Positions 21,920 through 34,390 of a stretch of DNA of 64,000 bases are shown here, in pieces. The translations under genes were made by a program, and so were the position numbers. Source of the DNA: Gamarada debralockiae (Eukaryota; Ascomycota; Leotiomycetes; Helotiales; Hyphodiscaceae). Under the pieces are notes generated by a model, which saw nothing but the letters and a program-made list of their open reading frames with translations, was not told the origin of the DNA and searched no databases. The stretch lies in contig NXFV01002030.1 of the NCBI GenBank assembly GCA_002803225.1, forward strand, positions 1-64,000. Reading direction: 5' to 3'. Numbering within the stretch: the first letter of the stretch is position 1; each line of letters starts with the position of its first letter.

Positions 21920-23631
21920 CGCTGGTGCCACTGTTCGGGAGCTTTGAGGCTGTACGAGTGAGGATCGAGGTTTTTGGGGGTGGAGTGAGATTAGGGAATA
22001 GGAGAAAGGTGCAAGATTGGTTCCTGAGTAGAGGACTCTCAATGAATGCAAATGAGAGAGAGTTGCAATTTTGACTGGATGCCCCTTTATATAAGTTCCG
22101 GCTATGGCCCCGCGTTTCGGGTCATTCGTGGCTGAAAATAACGTGTCATCACATGCGCCGTCGGAGCAAAGTTGGTCCTGTGGTACGGATGTTTGTAGAC
22201 GGATGATTCGGATGGATTGGGCGACCTTCAACGCTTTGTGCTGTATAGGTGCGGTTACCTGGTAGTCCTCCAATGGGTTGTCTCATTGTGCTCCACCAAA
22301 TTCCCACAACTCCACCAACACACAAAACTTCAGCCCACAATCTCCACACAGACTCATTGCAAACCCTCTCACCAGCTCGGATGTGAGCTCTGCAGGAGTT
22401 ATCTCTAATATTATATAATCGATAGACGTGTGGGCGGATCACCCACAATAACAGGCCGGAATGGAGTCGTCTTCATTTTGGGATTAGTTGATAGATGAAG
22501 ATAGAGTGGGAACGTGGGAAAGATGATCATATTTAGTCCAGTCATTCTCAAGGCTGAAGCTGAGACCAGACTCCCCCAGACCTTGCCGAGATCAAGTTCC
22601 CTTAGGCGTGTATCGGGATTGTTATGGTGGGGCAGAGATGTAGTGACTGGGTCGTTATGTCAGGTTACATGATATTTGGCAGGCGAGTTTTTGGAATAGC
22701 AGGAGGAAGGAGAGATGTCCGAGGTGTGAGACGGAGCAGGATGGGAAGCATTTTGTGGGGTAGAGGGCGGTTACTACGATGGAGGACCATTTGGAAGGGG
22801 AGAGGAGGAGTAGCGGGGGTAGGAGGAGGGTTGAGGAGGAGGTGGAGGCGGAGGAAGAGAATGGGGATGAGTAAAGAGATATGGGTAGTTCGATGAAAAG
22901 GCTGGAGGGACATCCGGGAATTGTTCACAGGGTTCAATAAGTATACGGGGGTGGCGTAATATGGAAAAACAGAGAGATCTGCTGTTTGAAGGACTGAATC
23001 TCTCGACGAGTATAAATAATAGTGCTTGAGGCGCCTTGGCGCTCTTTGCGACTGATCGGGATCATGCATCAATCCAGTCAATGGTGGTGGTAATCTTCTG
23101 CATCAGAATCTTCGTCGTTATATTCGTTTACCAGCCAGGTTTGCAACTCGAGGCAAAGCGCGAGGGAAGAGCGTATATCGTCACTCTTTCGAACCACCAC
23201 TAAGGAGTTAAGCGTCTTCTCCGCCTACTCCCCGTAACACCTTTATCCTGCCCTTGCTTCCCATTCTTCACACCACAACTCCCCATATTATTCCCCCTCT
23301 GACCCACAGATTTGAAGATAATAGGCAGTGGAAGAGTGCATGATTTATCCCGAAATGACTCTTGCTTTCGTCTAATACCGGCGCATTTAGCTTGAAGTTT
23401 TGAACGGCCTATAGAATCCCCGTGGGATGACCTGCAGCTACTCACAAAATCTTAGAAGAGTATCTGGGTTTGATAGTTTGGTTTAACGAGATTTGAAATA
23501 GATTAGGAAACCTAGTCCTAAACCCTCTATTCCACGTGAGGATCACACTACGACGAAAACTTCAAGTCGGGACTTTCAATAACTCATATCTAGCCATACG
23601 ATTCATTGATCATTTTCTAATCATACACACC
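21920..23631. other. intergenic with strand-biased purine tract
   Basis: 1.7 kb with no supported gene. From about 22680 to 22880 the plus strand is almost all A/G with many GGAGG and GGTGG runs (densest at 22790-22875). This opens reading frames on both strands without any recognisable protein. Upstream ATGs before the MAPEG start were rejected because the family N-terminus is at 21919. Confidence 0.45.
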
Positions 23632-25959
23632 CTAGAAAGGGCTGCCAGATCCCCGCTCATTCTTCAGCTTAACAAGCTTCTCAACCGCCTCCTGAATAGC
23701 AACAGGTGTTCCACGATCTTGACTCGACTGATCATCTCGGAATCTAATGTTTACCTCCCGCCCCTTCATCTCCTGATCACCAACAACAAAAATGAAATTA
23801 TACTGCGCCAATTGCCCTGTACGAATCTTCTTCTGCAAAGTGTTTCCGCTCAAGTCCACATCGACGTACATGCGCTCCTTCTTGAAAATCTCCTGAACTT
23901 CCTTGGCGTAATCGTAGAAACCGACTCCAACAGGGACGATGAGGATCTGTCGAGGACTCAGCCAGAAGGGCCACTTTCCTGCGAAGTGTTCTGTCAAGAT
24001 GGCTGTGAACCGTTCGATACTGCCTGCCATGGCTCGGTGGATCATGACAGGTCTCGCACAACCCGGCGTGAGAGGCTTGATGACCCGCTCCTTCTTCGCT
24101 CCATCCGCTGCAGGTACTTCCGCCTTCTCCTTCGTCTCTTCGGCTTTCGGTTTGGCTACTTCTTGTTTGGGCTTGGCTGCCTCTTCATCCTTTGCCACCT
24201 TGACTGGCGCCTCAGACGTGACGTATTCGAGGCCGAAGTTCTGCGGAAGCTGGAAATCGAGCTGGATGGTGGCGCATTGCCAATCTCGTCTCAAGCAATC
24301 GGATATCGTGATGTCGATCTTGGGTCCGTAAAAAGCACCATCTCCCTCGTTGAGCTCCCAAGGCGTCCCTCCAGGGGAGCTGGAGAATTCGTTCAACGCT
24401 GAGCGAAGCTTCTCCTCGGCCATATCCCACGTCTCTCGCCTTCCCATAAACTTCTCCGGGCGTGTAGAGAGCTTCATCTTGAACGTGAATCCAAGAAGTC
24501 CATACACCGCCTTCAGGAAGTCGAACAGATCAACAATTTCCTTCTTGATTTGATCTTCCTGACAGAAGATGTGTGCATCGTCTTGTTGGAATCTCCGGAC
24601 TCGAGTCATTCCTGATAATGCACCTGAGGCTTCGTTGCGATGCAGGACGCCGAAATCTGCTAATCGCATTGGCAGCTCGTGATGACTTCTCGTACGGACA
24701 CCAAACATGCGAGCGTGACCAGGGCAGTTCATAGGCTTCAACGCAAAGACATCCTTTTCCACAGGAAACACGAACATATCATCCTTGTAGTAGTCCCAGT
24801 GACCTGAGATCTTCCACAGCTCAGAATTATACATGTTGGGCGTCTGAACTTCGTCGTAGCCCCGTTGCCAGTATTGATCTCTCAGGAAAGCCATGATCGC
24901 GTTGTTGATTCGCATACCGTGGGGTAGCCACATCGCTGATCCTGGAGAGAGGTCGTCGAAGTAGAACAGCTCTTGATCTCTGCCAATTTTCCGGTGATCT
25001 CGCTTCGCAGCTTCCTCCAAGAATTTCTTGTGTTCAGCCATCAGCTTCTTGTCCGGGAATGATACGCCATAGATACGCTGTAGGGAGTCGTTTTCCGAGT
25101 TTCCTAAGAAGTATGAAGCCGAATTCTTCATGATCGCGAAGCTCTCGATTCGGCCTGTATTGGGAACGTGAGGGCCGCGGCACAAGTCGATCAATGGACC
25201 GTTGCGGTAGACAGTGGTGAACTCGCCATCCTTAATTTTGTCCTTGATGATGTGCTGCTTATATTTATTGTAGCTGAACATCTTCAGAAGATCGTCTTTT
25301 GAAAGGACAAGTCTTTCGAAAGGCTGCTTCTCCTTCACAATTTGTCCCACCAAGGTCTCTATTGGCTTCCAATCCGATTGCTGTACAGCTGCGCCGCCTG
25401 GCAAACTCATCTCGTAGTAGAAACCGTCGTCGATGGGTGGACCAATGCAAAGACTGCAGCCAAACCGTCTCTCCGAAGCTTCGCCCAGGATGTGTGCACT
25501 TGAGTGCCAGAAGACCTTCTTTCCTTCCTCATCTTTGAATTCAAGCAATTCGAGCTTGCAGCTTGCCTCCAATGGTCTCTCCAAGTCCCACAACTGATTG
25601 TTGTCTCCATTCAGTCTTGCGACAACGGCACGTTTGAAGAGACTGTTGGAGATTCCTTTGGCGATTTCTGCAGGCGAGGTCTCCCACGACATGCCCTCCT
25701 TGACGCTGCCGTCTGCGAGAGTAATTGTGATTGGTTCTCGAGGTTTCGCAGCAATTTCCGCGTCGTACTTTGCTTTCAACTCTTGGAAAAGCTGAAGACG
25801 ATCCTCGAGGAATTGTGGTGGTGGTTTCATCTCCAAAGGTCCGGCGTCTCCCCCACCATCCCCTCCTTTTTCCTTCTTAACTTTCTGTTTCTTTTCTCCA
25901 ATAGCGGCTTTCTTTATACCATCGACGACAGATTCGACGGCTTCCTGTGCTTTCTCCAT
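23632..25959 (-). CDS. THS1: Threonyl-tRNA synthetase, 775 aa
   Basis: Intronless. The enzyme charges tRNA(Thr). Domain order is complete: TGS domain ([16 protein letters not shown]), the editing-like second domain with [10 protein letters not shown], the class II catalytic core (motif 1 near [15 protein letters not shown]; motif 2 [20 protein letters not shown]; motif 3 [18 protein letters not shown]), zinc-binding residues around NCPGH, and the anticodon domain from ILIVPVG to the end. An extra Lys/Glu-rich insertion sits just before motif 3 (about 24060-24224). I chose the ATG at 25959 ([16 protein letters not shown]) for the cytosolic form; an in-frame ATG at 26190 gives a 77-residue basic extension that could be a mitochondrial presequence. 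It is divergent from GAR1. Confidence 0.97.
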   Translation of the reverse strand: MEKAQEAVESVVDGIKKAAIGEKKQKVKKEKGGDGGGDAGPLEMKPPPQFLEDRLQLFQELKAKYDAEIAAKPREPITITLADGSVKEGMSWETSPAEIAKGISNSLFKRAVVARLNGDNNQLWDLERPLEASCKLELLEFKDEEGKKVFWHSSAHILGEASERRFGCSLCIGPPIDDGFYYEMSLPGGAAVQQSDWKPIETLVGQIVKEKQPFERLVLSKDDLLKMFSYNKYKQHIIKDKIKDGEFTTVYRNGPLIDLCRGPHVPNTGRIESFAIMKNSASYFLGNSENDSLQRIYGVSFPDKKLMAEHKKFLEEAAKRDHRKIGRDQELFYFDDLSPGSAMWLPHGMRINNAIMAFLRDQYWQRGYDEVQTPNMYNSELWKISGHWDYYKDDMFVFPVEKDVFALKPMNCPGHARMFGVRTRSHHELPMRLADFGVLHRNEASGALSGMTRVRRFQQDDAHIFCQEDQIKKEIVDLFDFLKAVYGLLGFTFKMKLSTRPEKFMGRRETWDMAEEKLRSALNEFSSSPGGTPWELNEGDGAFYGPKIDITISDCLRRDWQCATIQLDFQLPQNFGLEYVTSEAPVKVAKDEEAAKPKQEVAKPKAEETKEKAEVPAADGAKKERVIKPLTPGCARPVMIHRAMAGSIERFTAILTEHFAGKWPFWLSPRQILIVPVGVGFYDYAKEVQEIFKKERMYVDVDLSGNTLQKKIRTGQLAQYNFIFVVGDQEMKGREVNIRFRDDQSSQDRGTPVAIQEAVEKLVKLKNERGSGSPF

Positions 25960-26494
25960 GATTGGACAATATAATAGTTGAGTTGTTGTGTGAAAAATGA
26001 GACGAGCACGCGCGAGTTGTCCTTTTCTATGTTTCCAAGCTCGAATTTGAATTTGAGTCAACAGTCGCGGTGAGTCAAAACTTGGTCCGTGCGAAGTCGT
26101 AGTGCGGGAGGGACTTGTACCGAGTTGGATTAGCAGAACGGTCACGGGGTTCTGCATATGAGCACACCTAGAAACGTGATTCTGACCCATCCTCCACTAA
26201 AGATTTTATAGAGTACATTGGCTAAATCCACCCCGAACTTTTGCGTGCACACTTAACTCCCATTTCACTTCCGGAAATCTTCCTGAAGGTTTCTGCCCTA
26301 GGATCTGATCTCCCAGGTCGACAATAATAAGGCTTCTGAATACTCTGTTCCAGTCGGTGTAAAAGATACCTCAGCGATTTGATCGAAACAATCGTGACTT
26401 TGCCCGCCTCGCTAGCTCAACCCACGCTAAATATTTCCTCGAGCTCTTCTGCGAATTTTCCAAATTTCAAGAAAATCACCAAAACCACACAACA
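25960..26494. promoter_or_regulatory. Shared upstream region of THS1 and GAR1
   Basis: A 535-bp divergent gap between two translation and ribosome-biogenesis genes. The THS1 half (25960-26190) is fully open in the THS1 frame. The GAR1 side carries a purine- and CA-rich leader just before 26495. Confidence 0.45.
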
Positions 26495-27463
26495 ATGTCG
26501 TTTCGAGGCGCTCCAAGAGGCCGCGGTACAGGCGCTAACTTCGGAGGAGGTGGAGGTAGAGGAGGATTTGGTGGACGAGGAGGCGGCGGCTTTGGAGGTG
26601 AGCTTTTGGCGCAGAATCTTGTGAAGAACCAGACATTGACTGGAATTGTAGGACGCGGTGGATACCAGCAGAGCAGTGGACCTCCTGATCAAGTCCTTGG
26701 TGAGTATTTTATGGATTGGAAGTTTGAGAAGTTTCGCTAATAATTGCGCGCAGAAATGGGAACTTTCCTACATGCTTGCGAAGGAGAAATCGTCTGCGAA
26801 TCCATTAACACCAAGATCCCATACTTCAATGCGCCCATATACCTCCAGAACAAGGTGCGTAAAGTCCTCTCCCTACCAATTACAAATTCACTATACTTAT
26901 TGTATGACAGACATCCATTGGCAAAGTTGACGAAATCCTCGGCCCCATAAATCAAGTGGTAAGTAATTCTCGATGCAATTTCTCTTCAATTCCACTTGAA
27001 ATTATAAGTTTTACCTACGTATTATCCCCTGAAGAGAGTCTAGGACTCACGAAGCCCCGCTCAGCTGTTCTCTTGTCCCCTTTTAAGCCAATGCTGACCC
27101 CGCGATTTACAGTACTTCACCATCAAACCCACCGAAGGCATCCAAGCAACCTCCTTCAAATCCGGCGACAAATTCTACATCGGCGGTGACAAGCTCCTCC
27201 CCCTAGAAAAGTTCCTCCCCAAGCCAAAGCCTCCGCCAGGAGCCCCAAAACCAAAGCGAGCTGGAGGCGCGAGAGGTGGACGAGGTGGACCAATGCGAGG
27301 AGGCCGAGGAGGTGGTAGAGGAGCGCCGAGAGGTAGAGGTGGCTTCAGTGCTGGTGGAAGAGGCGGTCGTGGTGGTTCTGGTGGATTCTCGAGAGGTGGT
27401 GGTGGTTTCACTTCAAGAGGACGAGGGGGCGCTAGAGGTGGCTTTTCAAGAGGGCGTGGTTGA
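26495..27463 (+). CDS. GAR1: H/ACA snoRNP protein GAR1, 216 aa
   Basis: Five exons: 26495-26597, 26652-26699, 26754-26854, 26911-26958, 27113-27463; introns of 54, 54, 56 and 154 nt, all GT-AG. The protein has the typical sandwich: an N-terminal Gly/Arg-rich arm ([17 protein letters not shown]), a central beta-barrel domain ([53 protein letters not shown]) and a long C-terminal RGG arm. GAR1 binds the H/ACA ribonucleoprotein with Cbf5, Nop10 and Nhp2 and guides pseudouridylation of rRNA in the nucleolus. The length is typical for the family. Confidence 0.97.
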
Positions 27464-29440
27464 GCGGGCTGTCTCTGCATTGGTCAATTGTAGATTTCTC
27501 GGCGTTCAAGGCTTTTGTGTATGGTGTATAGCTGCCAAGGGCTGCTATCTGGATTTCATCAAAAAGGTCACGGAGTCCACATTTTGCTCTTTCGTCCTAA
27601 GCCTGCCGTTTGAGTGATTCTTAAATCCCAGAAGTGCCTGGCTCCCGTTTGTACGTTTCAATCAGCTTTTTCGCAATTCCTCAGGGAGTAATCTACGACT
27701 TCCAAGATTCTAATTCTACGAGTCCTCTCGAGTGTTCGCACCTCACTCCAGCCCCCTAAAACCTCAACAAAGCTTAGTCGATTCCAGAAGACCGAGTTCT
27801 ATGGTCAAGTATGATACCAAGACCCCGTATTATGGGACAGGATCCGAATCACCTCGTGTAGCCCACAATCGAATACTTTCGACCACCTGAACTTGACTTA
27901 CTGTCTCAGAGACTCAATTCAATGGAGCTGAGTCGAGAGATGGCTCACATGGTCTTCTCCTGAGTCACAGTAAGCACATGCACATTGGCGTCCTTCGGCT
28001 CTTATTGTTTTGGTACAGACTATCCTTCCAACTTCTCTTCATGGCTAAATGTCTTTCTACTATTTGCCGCGCCTCTAGGCTGACTGCGTTGTGCATCAAG
28101 TGGAGAAGCAGATATCGCTCCCGTTTTAATTGGCTCCGAGATCGATGTCTGTGTTCATACAGTGAAGACGCCGCAAAGACGAAGGCAACTTGACTGCATG
28201 TGATATGTCTCTTCCGTGCTTCCAACTGTTTGATGCTCAACCAAGGCAGTACAAACTCATCGTATTACTTCACGATATGTTAACTGTTCGCCTTGAGCTC
28301 ATGTCAACTGTGGCTCATCTAGATGGGAAGACGGTTAGGTAGCAGATGGTGAAGGGACTTTGAAGTTCCAAAGGGAGAACGAGCCCTTGTACCGCATTGG
28401 TCTGTGTTCATTCATGTTTTTTACGAGATACCTCCTTCCACGGAATGAAATCTCTTGAATGAATAAGATTGTCTAGAGTCATTCCAGCAGCTTGGACTAA
28501 TGATGTGGCGGGTCTCGACTTCCCAAGAGGGGTCAATGGCAATGATCTCCCATCTCAGTCTCTACGCAACCCCAAGCCGAGAGTATGCTCTCCTGGCAGA
28601 CTGAGTCGGGTTAGAGATATGTTATATCTTCTTCATTTCATGCTGGTTGGTGGAGGCCTTGAGATCTATAAAGGAATGTCTTAAGATGCTTCCAGCACTT
28701 TCATAATAGAAGAACCAAGCCACTTCCACCCTCCGCTTTCTCAAGAGCATCCATCTAGTAACAAGAAACAGTGTCAGCCTCCAGCCGCAACTCACTTGGC
28801 CATCTCGATCTCGCACTCAGCTATGTACCACAACCAAAATTATCCCCGCACATATATAGCAAAGCAAACAAACTCAAGAGGTCTGAGGCAACGACAAGGC
28901 AGCTTTCTCCTAGCGGAATAGGGACTTGAACTCTTGATTTTGCCCAGATCAATTCTGAAGCAACAACCGTCCGAAATCAGCGCCCCGGCTCTAGAATTGG
29001 CAGCCGGCTCAGAGGATATTAAAGACAAGCTTTACCCCTAAGCCATTATGTATTGTTTCCAGTATTTGTTTGGAAGATTCGGGTTACTTAAGGATGCGGA
29101 GAGGAGTTGTATGTTGTGAGTGAATTAGGACATAGGATGCAGCATTTGGCGAGAGTAGATGATAGGGGATAAGAAATGCTAGGATGACAGTAGATTGAGA
29201 AGCTGTCTGGAATCGAGAAGCGAAGATGAGCAATCCTCCACTTGCGAGAGAGAAGAGAAGAGACCATTGCTTTTATTTGTGCCTCCGCACCAACTCATCA
29301 ACTGAAAGGTATCATAACACTCATCAGACCTACGCCACATTCCAAGCCCGACGAACCTCCTAACCCTTGCATGTATCTATTTTCCTACTCTCTCAAACCC
29401 CATCCTCCCCAAGCATCCCAACCTCTAAACCAGCGCCCAA
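27464..29440. other. 2-kb intergenic region, no gene seen
   Basis: Converging ends of GAR1 and the phosphatidylserine synthase gene are separated by 2 kb without a supported gene. Short frames (for example minus strand 27965-28240) lack motifs and plausible starts. No RNA gene or clear repeat was recognised. Confidence 0.4.
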
Positions 29441-30352
29441 TTACGGCTTCGGAATATGAATAGTCTTACTCGTCATCAGCACCCCACTAAGCACAAAAAG
29501 TCCCACCACAGGATGAAACTCAAACACTGTGCCATGCGCCCAAGTTCCCAACGGTAAATTATCCAGAATCCATCCCTGAGACACCCAATATGCCATTAGT
29601 GCCGCAATCGACAAGCTCGTCGGGATGGGTGTGCCCTCGAAGTATTGTGATTTCCCAGTAGCGTCTTTGGGGACGTTGGCAACTGTGATGTTGAAGCGCG
29701 CTAAGCGCGTGAGGCCGCAGAGGACGAAGAAGGTTAGGAAGAGGTGGTCGACGGGTGTGCGAAGGCCGACGGCGAAGGCTGCTGCTGCCGGGGAGACGCC
29801 GAATGAGATCTAGGGGCCAATATTAGCATTCTGTGTACGCAATGAAGGGATGTTGGGGAGCGTACTAAATCTGCCAATGAATCAAGCTCCTGCCCCATCA
29901 AACTGCTCTTCTTCCTCCACCTTGCGACCTTCCCATCCATGAAATCGAAGAACAGACCGAACGGCATGAAAGCCAGCGCAGCCCAGAGATTGGCGTGCGC
30001 GGAGGGGGGCCCGAGACAGTAACGCATCGAGGAGAAGATGGACATGACGCCGCAGAAGCCTATCAAACAAAGTACATCAGCATGCGCTCCTGCACGCGCT
30101 CCAGCAGAGTTAAGACGAGGAAGATCTACCGTTCAACTCGGTAATCAGATCAGCAAGATGCAACATCTTGATCATAGTAAAATGTCCCGAGTTCTCCTGA
30201 AGCAGCTTCTTCTGCTTGTCATCTGCGATCCCAAATCAGCAATGGCTCACAACTAGCTTCTGGCGCATGATGGGTGAGGACGTACCGGGCTCACCGATTG
30301 TTGAGCCTTTCGTAGAGCCATTTAAGGCATTAGTGTTTGTTCTTTTCGACAT
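29441..30352 (-). CDS. CHO1: CDP-diacylglycerol-serine phosphatidyltransferase, 240 aa
   Basis: Four exons: 30286-30352, 30130-30222, 29866-30059, 29441-29809; introns of 63, 70 and 56 nt. The CDP-alcohol phosphatidyltransferase signature DGxxARxxxxxxxxGxxxDxxxD is exact: [20 protein letters not shown], then LADL, with the last Asp just before the intron 3 junction. The hydrophobic helices after [17 protein letters not shown] fit a polytopic ER membrane enzyme. The N-terminal [20 protein letters not shown] segment is typical of fungal phosphatidylserine synthases. It makes phosphatidylserine from CDP-diacylglycerol and serine, the entry to the PS-PE-PC route. Length is close to that of relatives in other ascomycetes. 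Confidence 0.93.
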
Positions 30353-30914
30353 TTTCGTAGGGTTGCTGGTTGAGATACACGTTCTCGAGCTTCGTTGATA
30401 GTTCAAAGGGTCTGAATAGCTCAGAGTTCGCGTTGGGAGAGAGAGGATGTCACTACTTGTGCTATTGTGCTTTCGGCCGGCCTTGGTTTGCTAGGCCCAT
30501 GCATGACGTTTGGCTCAGCCAGGGGAGGCGAAGCAGGGATTGGCACTGCCGAGATGGACCCTTCGGTAGCGACAACCTCATGACTTGTTTGCATTCTTTT
30601 CACAGTTCAACGTGGGCAGGTTCTTTTCCTGAATGGCTTATTCATAGTCCAACGAGTATGTATTACATCTACAGTTCCTGGTATTTGGACACCTGATGAA
30701 TGCCTATGTACTCCAGGCCGACCTGGCTTACCCATGTATCTCCCATTTGCTCATGCCGGTAGCGCAAAGTCGACATATGTCCTCGGATGGGTCACCTCTT
30801 ATATGAACCCAACCTCCAATTATACAATATCGTTGCTCTATCTCTGCTAAAATGCCCAATGCGTCACGTCGTTTGTTCGTGATGAACATGAAACTGCTCC
30901 TCCACAAGAACGTT
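30353..30914. other. intergenic, upstream of CHO1 and 3' of metalloprotease
   Basis: No gene is supported. It holds the CHO1 promoter and the 3' flank of the protease gene, which is on the same strand. Confidence 0.4.
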
Positions 30915-33407
30915 TCATCGAGTAATTAGGATACCAAATCCATCTACCCAGTTCGCGCAAGATCCGGTGATACCTGCGATGCTATACCCTCTCGGGGGAA
31001 TTAATGTATGTCTGCAGCAAGTAAGCAATTTCTCATATCGTCGACGAGCAGTTTCAACTTACGCAGAACCGCCATTAGGATTGCCAAACACAGCGGATTT
31101 CCTCCCAAGGCTGGTCATGATCGCAATACCATCAACCCAGAACCCACTTCTCACGTAGAAGCCTGCGATGTATTCTCCTCGTCGGGTATCTGAAGTCCAG
31201 TCAGTATGCGCCCAAGGGGATCAGAAAGTCGACTTGAAGAAAGGGAACTCGCCTAAGTTGAACTCGCTACCTCCAGGCTGCCCTCCTCTCTTACCGAAAA
31301 GCTGAGACGTGGAGTCCTCGTAAAAGAACTCTATTCCATCTAATGCAAACCCATGATAAACTCTGACTTGAGTCATCAGCTTCGTCTGCTGTAGGATGCT
31401 ATCAAACACGACCTCCTCTGGTCTTGATCCGTCCATTTGCGAGAGACCCAATTTGCTGCTCCTGAAAACTAATTGACCATTTGAGAGCTTGAATCTTGAA
31501 GCTTTCGAGGCGAGAAGCCCGAAGTCCTCCACCTCACGACTTCCTCCAGCGCATGACTTAATAGAAAGCTTCAACTTGGATCTTCTCTGATCCTCGGGAA
31601 GACGGTTGCGTAGTTCTTGTTCGGTCAATACGAGCTGTCTTTGGATTGGACCATTGCCATTTCCGTCTCCAAACTCTTGCCATGTACGGCAAAGCTCATC
31701 CCCTTCCGTGAATATCTCAAGATATGCCACTCCCGATGCAGCTGTCACAATGACATTTCCATTATCAACCGGCCAAACTTGAACCGAATCATCACTATGA
31801 CGCGGGGGATCGGTAGGTAGTGCAAAGCAGGGGTGACCTCTGAAACGAAGGCAATCCAGACGGTGCCAGGTACATTCGTCTTTTGGTAGAACCAAACCTC
31901 CTTTCGACTTCGTCCGGGTCGAGTACGGCTCTCGAGTAGTGAACGATCGACTCAAAGTCACATAGTCCCGAAGCATGATACCACTCTCCTGATGTGGGCA
32001 GCCAAAAAGATGACCTGTCTCATGCAAGTGTGCCCCAATTCCAATATTCGCTGCTTCCCAGTTGCTTCCAGATTCGTTGCAGTCATTGGCGACGTAGTTG
32101 GTATCAGTTGGTGTGCAATCCGAGAAAGCTGGTACGACCTCTTCGATACTGGAAGGATAACTTTGCAGTGCTTGCGACCCAAATATGGCAAGTTGAATCT
32201 CCCCGCCACCTCCACCGAGCGCAGCATGACCAGTGATAGTCTTGGCCGCTTTATCCCAGTGAGCATCCAATATCAAAACCGAACAATATTGCTTCTGGCC
32301 AGGCATTGGTTTGAAGTAGTCCTTAACAGCTTCCGTAGCAATAGTAAAGAGCTCTCCATTTCTCTTGGCCTTGGGATTTTGTTGCGCCAGATCGAGATCC
32401 CGAATTTCAGCAACTGTCTTGTCGCATCTTATGACGTGAATCTTGGCCTCACTCCTCATTGTTCCATTCTCCCAATCCCTGTAGTTTGAAGTTCCTGTAA
32501 CCCACTCCTCTTCCATTCTGAACACTCGTCTTCCAAGCTTGTTGCGAAACATCTGCTCTGCTGTGAACGCTTGCCAGAGGTATGCTGCCATTCTGAACTT
32601 CTTGATTGCGGTTTCAATGCCATTTCCCTCTCTCTCTACACGTGCAGGTACAGCATCGAATGTTCCGGGTGAATCTTTGGCCAACAGGATGACCAGTTGT
32701 AACGGCGGGGCGGTGAGAGAAGGTAGCATGTGGAGAGTCAGGTATGATGAGTGTATGGGATTCGAGCTATTGCTGTTTGCAAGCTTGGGCGAAGTGAAAT
32801 CGAATCGTAATTTGTTAGGACCGGGAGTCAAGTAAACCAGAGCCTTGAAATGCGAATCGGAGACCGGCCAATAGGTAGGAGGAAATCCATCGTCAAGCCG
32901 GCTCACTGTTAAGTTGCCCTCTAATGCTTGTGTCGCAGGATCTGCTATTGTTCCATATATTGACAGAACCTTTTGGTAGACCTATACACAGTCAATTGCG
33001 ACTCCAGACAAACCCCCAAATTGTCAACATACCCATGTATTATCTGTAATTGATAGAATTCTGGGTGCATATGGTGATGTAGGCAGAGATGACTTCTGCG
33101 ACGGTGAACCTAGCCCAGACATTCCTGACACGCTGTATCTGTTGCTTGAAGATGTCGATACTGTTGGGCGGACTGGAATTGGTGGGGCGCCGTTGCTGTT
33201 CAACGTTTGCAGATTGGAGGCAGAGTTGGAATTCGTGAGGGCAGGTGGAGTTGTTGCGCCGTAGGTGGAATTTAAAGTTGAAGAGGATTTTGTCGTGGGG
33301 ACAGAACCATTTGTGCCATTGGAAACGCCACTAGAATCTGTACCTCCATCTGTCCTGAAGCTCGCTTTGGAGCGCCTTCGAATGTCTTTAAAAAACGAAG
33401 GTGCCAT
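30915..33407 (-). CDS. Metzincin-type zinc metalloprotease with C-terminal jacalin-like domain, 775 aa
   Basis: Four exons: 33033-33407, 31253-32981, 31063-31189, 30915-31011. The first 115 residues are Ser/Thr/Asn-rich and disordered. The catalytic part carries HETGHLFGCPH, an exact HExxHxxGxxH zinc motif, soon followed by SGIML as a candidate Met-turn (about 31970-32040). The C-terminus is a jacalin-like beta-prism spread over three exons: RVYHGFALDGIEFFYEDS, RRGEYIAGFYVRSGFWVDGI, PRGYSIAGITGSCANWVDGF. I see no signal peptide, so it is likely intracellular. It resembles a conserved but poorly studied fungal group related to yeast YIL108W; the substrate is unknown. Intron 2 (31190-31252) has a GC donor (TTAG|GCGAGT) to give FNLDTRRGE; introns 1 and 3 are GT-AG. 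Confidence 0.87.
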
Positions 33408-34390
33408 TATTACCTGCGCCTAACATTAGAGCTCCCAATTTTGATTGAAGGTGATGGTTGAAGGATCATACTGGGAGAAGTTGTTCGAAGGTTGGTGGAG
33501 AGATTCGGCAGTGGATGGTACCTGGACCTGGCCTGACAGCTATTTTTGAAGGCGATGACGTTTCCTTGATTCCGATAACGAAAGTGGATGGGAATTGCGA
33601 ATAAAAATGACCAGGGTTGGTATCAAGGCAGCGAGAGCGAATTGGCCAACGAGTGAAGCAAATTCTCAGCGCATTGGTGGCGACTGCAATATGAAGGAGA
33701 TTGTAGAAGTCAACGACAGACTTTCATAATAGTGTCCGGCTCGTATCTGCAGATGCTCCAGATGGAATTGTTGGCGATAGATCGAAATGCCTACTAATGC
33801 GGGTTGCGGCGTTTGAAGCGACCGGGGAGGGCAGCTTGGCTTGATAGAAGGTGTTTCTGGCGTTGATAAAAAGTTGGGGTGCTGCAAAAGTGGCTCTGTG
33901 GCTCTGTGGCTCTGAACTCGCTGTCTGACACGCTGAGAAAGGCGCAGCGCCCCAATTCGAGTTTCAGACGTTACTGTTTCTGTGTGCCCCGCACTATAGA
34001 AATCTTCTGATAATGAGGAAGTTCGTTCAGCGGTGGCTCCAGAAGAGATATGGAATTGCACACGCGCGTCAAGACGTTTTTGAGTAATAAAACAAGCTTA
34101 ATGCGGAAAAACTGAAACAGGGGACCAACTGTACAAGCTATCATATGTTTCAATCGGCGAATGAACGACAATTGATGCTAAGAAAGTATGAGATCTCTCA
34201 GATAGATTAACACAGCATATGTTTCTTTTAAATGGGTAAGAATAATGAGTGAACGACACTCGTTGTTTCCGCAAGCAAACAAAAGTGAGGAGGCAAAAGA
34301 CGGGGTTCTTTACTTTAGCAGCCACGAGGGAAAGCTCTACCAAGATACCACGAGCACACCACAATCACATCTAAAATCTCCGACCTATAA
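33408..34390. other. Upstream region of metalloprotease gene
   Basis: No supported gene. A short tandem GTGGCTCTGTGGCTCTG run lies at about 33890-33912. A minus-strand frame at 33666-34061 is open but has no motif. Confidence 0.35.

Noticed and set aside
22624..23081. Open frames on both strands in the purine tract (Gly/Arg-rich on plus, Pro/Leu-rich on minus)
   Set aside because: They follow from the skewed composition; no start context, motif or splice pattern supports a gene.
28900..28990. tRNA-like sequence on the minus strand (a TTCAAGTCCC T-loop-like word)
   Set aside because: The T-stem does not pair, no acceptor stem or anticodon arm can be folded around it, and the spacing is wrong.
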